From assembly GCA_032871835.1 (NCBI GenBank), contig CM065297.1:36147098-36211097 (forward strand): a stretch of DNA of 64,000 bases, read 5' to 3'. Below, piece by piece: positions 11,871 through 21,400 of the stretch. Below the pieces are notes generated by a model. The model had not been told where the DNA came from, did not search any database, and worked only from the letters and a program-made list of their open reading frames with translations. Each line of letters starts with the position of its first letter. The first letter of the stretch is position 1. Both the position numbers and the translations under genes were made by a program. This DNA comes from Dipteronia dyeriana. Lineage: Eukaryota; Streptophyta; Magnoliopsida; Sapindales; Sapindaceae.

Positions 11871-13525
11871 TTTCAACACTCAAACACACATTTTCAACAA
11901 ATCCTAGAGTGATGAAGATGCATCCTATACTAATGCCTAACATGACATAAAACTTTAATTACAAGATGTAAATATATCAACAAGAGTCATTTAAACCAAA
12001 ATGAACACAAGAATAAACATACAACATATATGAATAAGAGTTATGCATGAGTTTGTGAGTGTGTGCAACTATCTCTTCAAAGCAAGTAAGCACAAGAATT
12101 TTACATTTGGTGTTTCTCCTCATAAGGTCTTGAGAGTCTAAGCTATCCATACATAAACCCCAAAAATGTGATTTGTTCACGAAATAAGTCAATCAACAAA
12201 TGAGGACTTTACAAAGGATATATGTAGTTATTATGATCCAGCTCTAATTATGAACTACTGTGGATGATCACACTATATGTAATAGCTATATCGATGAACA
12301 CCGAGTTGTATCGGTTTGTGTTAAAGCGTTTACGGTTAAGAGAATGCAACTTCGGGTTTTTAGTTGAATAACTCCGTAGTTAATAGTCAAGGAATATTAA
12401 TTAAAGAGTTTAATTAAAGAATCTAAGGATTATTGGAGCTCAAAATACTGTGAGTCCATTAGATCCCCTTACTAGCCTGATCGATTTAGGAAACAAGGGT
12501 CACGGTTAATTAATTGGATTGTCCAATTAATTGTGTTACGAAAGTGACACATGTCAAGAGATGATTGAGTAATTAGATTATTCAATTGATTAAAATGACA
12601 ATTATGACAATTAAATAATAAGATTATTTAATAGTATAATTAGTCATAAATCGAGGGTTTCAATTGTTATTTATTTTTGAATGATGAGATAATATGATTA
12701 TCTCATTTATTAAATAAAATAAATTATATATATTTGAATTTGAATTGTTTAAATATATATATATATATATATATATATCTTATTTGATAAATAAAATACA
12801 GATTTTATTTTTAAATTAAGATATGATCATTTTTTTAAAGTTAAATAATATATATATATGATATATATTATTTGATAAAAAAAATCAAGTTTTTGTTTTT
12901 TAAATTATATATGTGATATATATTTGAATAATGAGACAACTAATTAAGATACCAACACAAACAAGACTGCTATTGTTTTTTTTAAAGGTGAGTGCGTGAG
13001 TCAGGAATATATTAGAAGCGAGGCAGTGTGTGAGAATAAGATATGCAATTGCTTTGATGTATTCAAGTAATTGTGCGTGATTTATTGTGTATAAGTGTGT
13101 GCGTGAAATAACACCAAAAAGAGAGAATATGTTTTGTGTACAAGTGTTGTGTACTAATATTAAACAAAGAGTTTCTTATTCTTTTCTCTTCAACATCCTC
13201 CTAAGATCCTGAATCTGTGATGCGCCCACACGTAGTTACCAGTCCCGGGATATAGCGAGGAAGATCAGTGGAACAGACCAGGAGCATATCGAAAAGTGAA
13301 TGAGCCTCCAAACGTTGGTATGGTTCTATTTTAATATTCTTTTTTATTATTGATTACAATTTCCTGTATTTAAATATATATTTTATTAGTGTAATAATTT
13401 TTATGTATATTTGTTTCGAAAATAATTACGATCCCAAGTTCACTAGTCCCAGATATAGATTACGATATGTATAAAAAAAATTAAAACCCATTTTCGCTGC
13501 GTAACCGGTGAAAGGGGTTCCAACA

Positions 13526-14248
13526 CCAGGGACTATGAAGTTTAAACTATTCTTGGCCCGGAGGTAAAACAACCCTCTTAGAGGATGGGAGCTAGCAGTA
13601 ACCTAAAAAAGAAAACCCAGTTCGTCTAGTCCTGATTCCCTATCAACATCGTCCTTCTCGTATTGCTCCTTCTACAACACGAGGAAGCCTTCCAGATGCC
13701 TCCAGAACCAAGGCGCCAATTGAAAAGAGGGGAGTTATAGGCATGGAGAACCATACAAAGAGAGGGATGAAAGGGAAACCGAACCCCACACTCGAAATCG
13801 ATAATGTGGATAAGCAGCAAACCGGAAGGAGGACTATACATATCGCAATTCCTGTGTCAGACAACAATGGGGATGCTGTCAGGAATCCTGAACCTCTCCC
13901 TTAAAAGATTGAAGGAGTCAAATGTAGCAGTGGAATCGGGGATGATGTAGAAGTCGTATGGGAGAGTGAGCACCCTTTCTGTTGAGACAACGGTAACCGT
14001 GGCCTGGCCACCTACCTCATCATCATCGAAATCACCTCCCGAGTCCCCTATAACTATCTCCGTTGGGGTATCAGGCTTATTTAAGAAGCCAGTCTTGATG
14101 GCGCATTTCGATCGGAACAACGACTTGAATGCAGATGTGGGACGTCACTTTTTCCACTGTCTTCCTCTCGAGCCCATTTTTTACCAGTGAGGCTTAGGGA
14201 ATCGCCCTTCACCAATCTTTTGACACTGTCGTAGTCCAAGTTCGACAT
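13526..14248 (-). pseudogene. G1 antisense extra ORF, N-terminal half (Transposase_28-like)
   Basis: A minus-strand gene starts at ATG 14246-14248 (MSNLDYDSVKRLVKGD). A frame change near 14130 leads to an acidic segment (GDSGGDFDDDE). A conserved core reads LLRERFRIPDSIPI near 13890, and in the next frame YSPPSGLLLIHIIDFECGVR and PFHPSLCMVLHAY. This matches the pattern of plant 'putative gypsy type transposon' proteins (Pfam Transposase_28 type). The gene continues beyond the Copia insertion at 2275-759. It lies antisense to its element, next to the 3' LTR. Its function is not established. Frameshifts at about 14130 and 13860 make it a pseudogene. Confidence 0.65.
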
Positions 14249-14370
14249 GGTAATAGTAGAATGGAAGCTTGAGAACTGGGAAGGAGACTAAACGCGTGGT
14301 CTAGGGCTTTTTTCAAAATTTGAAAGAAGGAACTTTTGAAAGCGTGAGAAAAGTGAAGAGGTAGCCAAGC

Positions 14371-14382
14371 TTTTATATAATA
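14371..14382 (-). promoter_or_regulatory. Possible TATA box of the G1 antisense ORF
   Basis: The minus strand reads TTATATAAAAG about 125 bp before the antisense ATG at 14248, between the 3' LTR and the gene. The placement suggests the antisense ORF has its own promoter. This is inferred from sequence only. Confidence 0.4.
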
Positions 14383-14495
14383 TATATAGTGGCGATCAAT
14401 GACAATAGCGTGATCGAGAAGATGAGATTTTCTCCTCGATACTCGCATACCACAAAAAACATCGCCATTTTCAAGTGGGAAACCTCACCCTAGCT

Positions 14496-15701
14496 TGACA
14501 CGTGGGCGCTACATTTAATGAGAAGATTCTTTCTCAAATTCTAGTAACCTATTTGAAAACGAAATATTTCCTAAGCGTAACAGGAAATCTGAGTCTAACC
14601 CCAAAACAATCACCGGTGTTCAAGTCAGATGGGACTTCTGTTAGCAACCATTTGTTGAAAAGCAAAGGGAAATTTTCCACCTGGTTGGAGCCTGGTAGAC
14701 AGCACCTCCAAGCACTAGGTAGGCCCCAAGTGCAGTGGTCTATCTCGCAGTACCAGTTCCAGCAAGACCCAGGGATCTCGACATTGATGTAAGAGTATGA
14801 GGAAGTTTCTGTACCCCCACGGACCCTCCAGCTGGTACCTAGGCACTACGAAAATGATCTGCACTCCTGCCGAGGTACGTATTCTACCTTTCTAGCATGG
14901 AGAAAGATGCCCGTAAAAGCTCTAGGAGATCGTAAAGCTCCGGCAAGATCAACCAAGAACCTCACCACCGGAATGGTACCCCGAGATACCTTTCCATCTC
15001 TTTCAGCCAAGCGCCACCTCACCAGGATGATACCTCGGGGTACCCCATCAGTAGACTGAACCCCGAGGTACCCTGCCACACCACTAGGTCAAGGTTCTGA
15101 GGTGATACACCATCAACAGATGACATCGGATTATTTGCCAAACACTGTGGGTGAACTCCTTGTGTACACCGTCATAATTAAAGAGTTTAAAAAGGAAACA
15201 AACACCCTTTTCCCGCCAAGGTATTCTCCGCCTATTCTCCAGGATCAATGGCATAAAACAGAAAATCCCGTTAGACAGGGAAGAAGGATCAATCGATTGA
15301 CCTTCGACATGTGCGCCAATAGAAAACCCTAAACTTCATGTATAAATAGGAGGAGAATATCAACAAGAAAGGAAGGAATAAAAAAAAGGCCTGAAAAGTC
15401 ATCGCCATTGTGAGTAGTATCCACTAATTGATAGAGACGAGCTCAACATCTCCATTCATCAGAGCGAAAGATAGAGAAAGTGATTGATTGTCTCATTTCG
15501 TTGTACTAGAGAGTGTATCATGATTAATTAATAATAAAATGTACATTGCTTAGTCCACCATTTCATTTGTTCTTATCTTCTTATTAAACTTACACGTTCA
15601 CATGGCACCGAAGGTACCTAACCCCAACCGCGATCCACTAGGGTAGCGGTCCTGAGGGTGTTAACTGAAATTCCTCACCCTGGGCCAATTTTCAGTTAAC
15701 A
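14496..15701 (+). repeat. 3' LTR of Gypsy element G1
   Basis: The right edge ends CAGTTAACA at 15701, and the left edge is tentatively TGACACGTGG at 14496. GCCAAT (15314) and TATAAATA (15341) sit on the plus strand about 350 bp before the end, giving a normal U3-R-U5 plan. The U3 has several inverted GGTACC-containing repeats (14960-15080). A 43-bp imperfect palindrome (15659-15701) closes the LTR. The left boundary could not be checked because the 5' LTR is outside the window. Confidence 0.55.
15314..15348 (+). promoter_or_regulatory. CAAT and TATA motifs in the G1 LTR
   Basis: GCCAAT at 15314-15319 and TATAAATA at 15341-15348 are spaced as in plant core promoters, and set the LTR orientation as plus. 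Confidence 0.6.
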
Positions 15702-15753
15702 ACTTATTATTGGATAAAACACTAATGAGTTGGGATTGGATTGAACTCAAAAG

Positions 15754-16365
15754 TTGATAGGAGTTTTTGTGAAACAAAAATCCTCCGCTTGTGACGATTT
15801 TCAGCCACCTATATATTCTCTTATCAAGGGAGTTCGGCAAAGACTAAGGGTTTTGAGAGAATTTTTTTTTATTTGCTTAAAAAAAAAATTCATCCAATTC
15901 ATAGAAAAAACGTGTGAGAATTCGGCCAAGAGAAAAACAACGAATGGAGCGTTTTGATTTCGATAGTGCACTAGTAGCTTTTATATCAAAAGGCCTTGTA
16001 CACAACATCAAATTGGGTTCACGTGAGTTTTCGATCAAAAGATTGAGAATTCACAAGTGACCAAACGTTATTTGTTTTCTCTAGGAGAGTTATTGTGACT
16101 AACAAAAGAAAAAATAACATTTGTTTTCTATCCTCAGATACACAATTCTAAGAATGGGAGCTCACACTCTTAGGTAATTCACGTTCGTGATTAGATTGGA
16201 AGATCTTACAGTTTCAATTCGATGCAACATCAATCGCCATGTGAAAAATGTACGATACTTTTAAATTATATGTTAATTAATCAAGGGCTAAGGCTCTCTC
16301 TTTTAAAGGAAACTTTCTAAATATACCAATCAAATTTTTCGCTTCCGCCGTGTGTTTTTCCTACA
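15754..16365 (+). mobile_element. Truncated family-B LTR (B4), 3' part only
   Basis: This segment is collinear with the 3' third of the solo LTR at 32636-34843. Shared landmarks include GAATTCGGCCAAG, the CGATAGTGCACTAGTA / TTTTATATCAAAAGG region, GTACACAACATC, and the end CTTCCGCCGTGTG...TTTTCCTACA at 16365. The 5' part is missing, and G1 ends just upstream at 15701. G1 may have inserted into this LTR, but the other half is not in the window. Confidence 0.7.
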
Positions 16366-18409
16366 AAGATTAACTTCTTCGTTCTTTAATTCTTGAATTT
16401 GCTTTCTGATTTTACCATCAGATCTTCCTTGCTATCTTCCAGGTTCCGACAACTGTGTGTGGACACGTCAAGGACTTCAGGAGGTTGTATTGAGGTTGAA
16501 GAAAACACACGAAACAACTCTTGCTTTATGTATGGAGAATCCGACCACTTAGATAATAAAGAACAAAATAAAATAAAATAAAAAACTTTTTTTTTCTATT
16601 TGATTTTGGCCGCACCAATTTCTTGCTTTCTCCTTTTCATTTTTTTTTGGGTTCATTTGTGGCTGCACACATTGTTTCTTCTTCTTTTTGTTTCATGTGT
16701 GACCCCACACATTCTTTTTTTAGTAACACTAAAAATGCTGTCTATCCTTGTTTTTAAATAACAATATATATATAAATTATTTTCCTATAGGTATGTACTA
16801 ATGGAATTATATAAGGACATTGAAGGTAAATCACTCATTTATAAAAGAGCTTTGACAAGTGAATAAATACCAAATCAAAATATATAAAATATGAATATTA
16901 CATTTTTTTTTTAAATATGATTTTCTTTTTTAAAAGTAGTTTTTGAAAACACAATTTTTAAAATAATACCAAATGTGCCAATCTATCATTTTCACTCTCC
17001 GGTTGTTGGGACCAATAAGAAGACCGATTTAGGGCAAAAGCTTGAGTGCAACAGAATGTATTGTGTATCAGATGCACCCAAGATCTCCATCCAATTTAGA
17101 GACACGGTATTTTACGAGTTCCAAATAAGTTAATAATAAAAATAAATTATTGTCTTACTTTACTAGAATCAGAATGCAGGTAGAAATCAAGTAACACAAT
17201 ACAATGCCATAGCATTATTTTCAGAAATCTTTTCTCTCCATTTTCCAAAATCATTTCAAAACAAACCACAAAATTTTCCGCTAAAAAACAACTATTTTAT
17301 TCATTTTGAAAGCAGCACCAAACACATCTACTTCATTTTCTGATTTTAAAAACAAATTTTAAAAAACAGTATTTAACATATTATATTTTTAAAACATGAT
17401 TTTCATTTAAAAAATGATACCAAAGGTGCTGATCTATCTTTTTGAGTGCGGACCGTTGAGAACACCAATTTAGGGAAAAAACTTGAGTGTTGTGGAACGC
17501 ATGGTGTATCGGATGCACGAAAGATCTCCTTCCAATTTTTCGAGACATGGTAGCATTATTTTACAAGTTCCACATAAATATCAACTTATTGTCTCGCATT
17601 AGTGGATTCTGATTGCAGGTAGAAATCTAATAACACAACAGAATGCCAAAATCCAAGAAAAAAAAAAACAAGAAAAAATCACAATCTTCAACCCGATATG
17701 CTTATATTACAAAAACAGTAAAAAAATACTAAAATGTAACTATTTTTAAATGCAGAAATACAAGATTAAGTGATCGATTATGGCAAGGCCTGCAAAAGCT
17801 AAAGCAATCATAATATGGACTGCCAAAGGCTCAAGCCAGCCAGGCAATGATAAAACTCAAGCCAACAATAAATGCAATGATGAAACAGCAACATGAAATA
17901 GCGCACTAACATGAAACTTTTAGATGATTTATTTTTCAATTACAATCCAGAGGCTTTCAATTTCCTTAACTCCCCCACCTACATTCCTGACTTTGACGGC
18001 ATTTTTGGGCATCTGTTTCTCAATCTAAGAGGTTACTAGAGACGCAACTGCATAAAAGAAAACAGAATAGGCAGGGGAAAGTAGATAATATGACAAACAA
18101 AATTAACTAATCCAACACCAGAAAACCAAACTCAGTTACCGTATATTTCAACTTGCTCTAATGAGCAGTATTGAAATGAATCTCTCACAAATTCTCAATA
18201 TTTGACATCATTAACTCCACAATCTACTAATTAACAGTAACTTTACTAGCAATTACTATATGATCTGTGCTGATCGCTCATTTAAGCACCAGAAGGTAAT
18301 ACAACTACAGTCAAATATGAAACATAAGTAATGAGCATACATTTATAATCAATTAAAAGTCGACAAATACTATTTTCCCACTCCCCAGCTTAATCAACTT
18401 TGAAATTGA
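16366..18409. other. Intergenic DNA with a diverged tandem duplication
   Basis: No protein-coding gene was recognised. Two diverged copies of a roughly 230-bp segment start near 16978 and 17428. From 17750 on, the sequence may be 3' untranslated region or a 3' exon of the minus-strand HNH gene: a TTTTATGCAG acceptor-like site lies near 18048 on the minus strand. Poly-A and poly-T tracts are common. Confidence 0.5.
16978..17660. repeat. Diverged direct duplication, spacing about 450 bp
   Basis: Copy 1 (16978-17210) and copy 2 (17428-17652) share ACCAATTTAGGG-like, GTGTATCRGATGCAC, AAGATCTCC, CAGGTAGAAATC and ACACAA segments in the same order. A run ending ATACCAAAKGTG precedes each copy, so the repeated unit is larger than the most conserved part. 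There are many substitutions, so the duplication is old. Confidence 0.7.
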
Positions 18410-18492
18410 TCATTGGATTCTACAACCCCCAGAATCTTGTCCACGACGAACATTACCATAGGCTGACAGTTCAAGAAGATCCATATCACGAC
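18410..18492 (-). CDS. HNH gene exon 4 and stop
   Basis: It begins after the acceptor CATAATTCAG, completes the split Gly codon, and encodes [17 protein letters not shown] through CRIQ and TGA at 18410-18412. Confidence 0.87.
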
Positions 18493-21400
18493 CTGAATTA
18501 TGGTAGGTTAGAAATTCTGGCAGATTCTTTCTTTGAGTAATTAATACAACTTATAATACCTGAAACTCGACAATAGGAACTTTTCTCAATCAGTTCAGAT
18601 CTGGAAATTTCAGTCCGGTTTCCCTTTGATCTATTAACTGTTGCCTGTATCGGAGAGACAAAAGTCAATATTCTTATTCTTTAGTACGAGGTAAATAATT
18701 TCTTCAAAATCTTTGGCAGCCCAAATTTTCAATTGAAAATAAATATGTTATTTGTCATCTCAAGAATAATTATTAACAGAATGTTATGCCTAAATTGATT
18801 AGGAATAGCTGAAATGATTTGTGTTTAATTTCTGGTTTTGCTTGAGTTGTGCAGGTTGAGAAATATTCTAGAGCTGGTTTGATGAAGGGGATTTCTGGGC
18901 CTGTTGCAAGGAGTTGATTGAAGATATTGATTGAAGAACAGAGAAGAGATAGAATTAGAATCAATTCGATTGAGGAGAGAGAGAGAGAATTAGAATAGAG
19001 AGAGTTGAGATTGGAAATTTGTTAATTCATTCATGATCTGCAAAAAAAGCCCAAACGATTACATTTTGCAACAACGACTTCAACAACAACAAAACCAGAC
19101 AAAATAGAAACATACAAAAAAGAATGATTGCATGCTATGCAAGTGCACCCCTCGTAATAGACTCACGGCCAAAATGACTTGCCGTTCAGGGAAAATGAAA
19201 AATATTAAAAGAATTCTAAAAGACACCGTTTAGAGATTGACCCAACCATAAGAACAACACATTCATTCCAACCAAAATCTAATCCCAGATATTGCTACAT
19301 AGTCTTAAACCTTTGAACATCTCTCTTCAAAAACTCTTTCACTTCTCTCTAAAACTCCTGCCAAAACCTTTACCAAAACCTACATCCTCTTCATTAATAA
19401 AAACCTCAAAACAGTAAACCTAACATACTTTACTCCATAAAAAAAATCCTTGACCTTAAGGATCGAACTCGGGAAACTGGTTTCTGATCGCAGGGGCGTC
19501 CACCCACGTCGAATCTTTAACTGAGGAGCTCGACCACTGTATCAGGTACTGAACCACAGCTCTATTGTTTCTTTTGATCATCTTTCTCTCTAATATAGCT
19601 ACTGGGTATACCAAAAACTGACCATCTGGACCTGTTATTGGTAGATCGGAGCTTGAAGTCACTCGATCTCCCACCTTCCTTTTCAACTAGGAGACGTGAA
19701 AAACCGAGTGGGCCTGAGAACCGGCAGATAGCTGCAAATGGTAAGCCACGGTCCCTCTTTTATCTAAAATCCGGTAGGGTCCAAAAAACTTTAGAGCTAG
19801 CTTCATATTTCTTCGAATTGCTATGGTAGTTTGTCTGTAAGGTTGTAGAAGAAGAAAAACCCAATCCCCAACTAAAAATACCCTCTTTGTTCTACCTTCA
19901 TCAGCATAGAGTTTCATCCTGTTTTGGGCTTGAACTAAGGTCTCCTTAAGAATTGAAAGTAGCTTAGTTCTGTCTTCTAAAAATTCCCTGACTTCTGCAT
20001 AATTTAGTTGTTAATGTGGTAGCATAAAATAAGGGGGGTTTGTAGCCATACAAGGCCTCAAACAGGGTCATTACTAGAGCTGTGTGAAAGTTTGTGTTAT
20101 ACCACCACTTGGCTAATGGTAACCAAGTTGCCCATTTAGCTGGCCTAACAATAGACATGCACCTTAGGTAATTTTCGGGACATTGATAGAGTCTTTCACT
20201 CTGCCCATCAGATTGTGGGTGGTATGCAGAACTGAAGCATACTTTAGTTCCCAAAATCTTAAACAAATGTTTCCAAAATGAGCTAGTAAAAATTCTACTT
20301 GTCACTCACTATTATAGCTGGAACCCCATGTAGTTTGTGAATTTGTTCAAAGAAAACTTGAGCCACCTGTTGTGCCGTATAAGGGTGTGCTAGTGCCAAA
20401 AAGTGAGCATATTTAGTTAGCCTATCAATCACCAACAAAATAGAATTCTTACCGAGGATAGTGGTAGACCCTCTATAAAGTCCATGGCAATGTCAGTCCA
20501 GGGTGTGTTAGGAATTGGAAGTGGTTGCAACAATCCAGGAGGTTTGTTGTGTTCACTTTTATTCATTTGGCATGTCGAGTACTCTATTACCAAGGAAGAC
20601 ACCTCTTCGACCATATTGGGTCAGTAGAAAAACATCTATAGTCTCTTAAAGGTTCCTTTAATATCTGAGTGACCTCAACTTGCTGAAATGTGAGCCTCCT
20701 CTAGTAGATTTCCCCCAAGTTCCCACTGTTGTCCACACTCCACATAGATCTTCCCACTCCTTCTTAGGTTCCCTTTTTTAAGACTGAATTCTTGATTGGA
20801 GGCTGGCTGGACCAACAATTCAAGCATAACAGCCTGTGCCACTTTGTCTTGTAGATAAGAGTCTTCAACTTCTTGTACCCAAGCCGGCCTAAAGGTAGTT
20901 AAGGCTGCCAAGGAACCTTCACCTGGTATCATGGCTCTTGATAAATCATCTGCTACCACATTTTCCCTACCTTTCTTTTACGAGATTATGTAATCATACC
21001 CCAATAATTTTGACAACCATTTTTGTTGAAGATGAGTAGTAATTTTTTGCTCAAGGAAGTACATGAGACTTTAGTGGTCTGTGTTTATGATGAGCTTATG
21101 ACCCAGTAGGTAATTTATTCGTTTCTGCACAGCGTGCACTATAGCCAATAATTCCTTTTCATAAGTAGATAACCCAAACTTCCTAGGTGGAAGGGCCTTG
21201 CTAATGAAAGCTATTGGCCTTCTTTCTTGCATAAGGACAACCTCTATTCCAACATCACAAGCATCCGTTTCCACCACAAAAGGCTTTGAAATATCAGGTA
21301 GTGTTAATACGGGAGTGGTTGTCATAGCCTTCTTCAAGGTTTCGAATGCTAACTCCTCTTGATCATTCCATAGGAACCTATTCTTTTTGAGTTGGTCAGC

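Larger units (their letters stand above)
10595..12213 (-). mobile_element. Solo Sirevirus-type LTR inside the C1 3' LTR
   Basis: The 1619-bp insertion starts TG and ends CA, is flanked by a perfect 5-bp TSD aagga (10590-10594 and 12214-12218), and interrupts an otherwise collinear LTR. Its left end (TGAAATAAATATTATGG, then a TAGAGGAGGGTGAATAG segment) matches in plan the left ends of the Sirevirus LTRs at 41706, 48306 and 58210, so the LTR is on the minus strand. It contains GC-rich tandem repeats (11583-11870) and a (TA)n run. No internal genes remain, so this is a solo LTR. Confidence 0.85.
2276..13525 (+). mobile_element. Ty1/Copia LTR retrotransposon C1, full length, decayed
   Basis: This is a complete Copia element. 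It has a 5' LTR at 2276-4321, a tRNA-iMet primer site, a long leader, gag, protease, integrase, reverse transcriptase and RNase H in Copia order (integrase before reverse transcriptase), a polypurine tract and a 3' LTR at 9844-13525. Once the nested solo LTR at 10595-12213 and its extra TSD copy are removed, the 3' LTR is about 2058 bp against 2046 bp for the 5' LTR. Many stops and frameshifts break every protein. The two LTRs differ visibly by substitutions and small indels, so this is an old copy. It inserted into the antisense gene of Gypsy element G1. Confidence 0.9.
9844..13525 (+). repeat. 3' LTR of C1, interrupted by a nested solo LTR
   Basis: It begins TCTTGGTGTTTATGCC, where the expected TG terminus has mutated to TC, and ends GGTTCCAACA. 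It matches the 5' LTR except for the 10595-12213 insertion and its duplicated aagga. Confidence 0.88.
1..15701 (+). mobile_element. Ty3/Gypsy (Tat-like) element G1, 3' portion, split by Copia element C1
   Basis: Positions 1-2275 and 13526-15701 are two halves of one older element, because a minus-strand reading frame of the same protein type continues from 13526 into 2275 and the 2276-13525 block between them is a complete Copia element with a near-matching TSD. The right end is an LTR whose CAAT and TATA motifs lie on the plus strand (15314 and 15341), so the element reads left to right and this is its 3' LTR. Gag-pol would lie left of position 1. An extra ORF antisense to the element lies just inside the 3' LTR, an arrangement known in Tat-lineage Gypsy elements. 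The lineage is inferred from that architecture, since no reverse transcriptase is visible. Confidence 0.65.
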
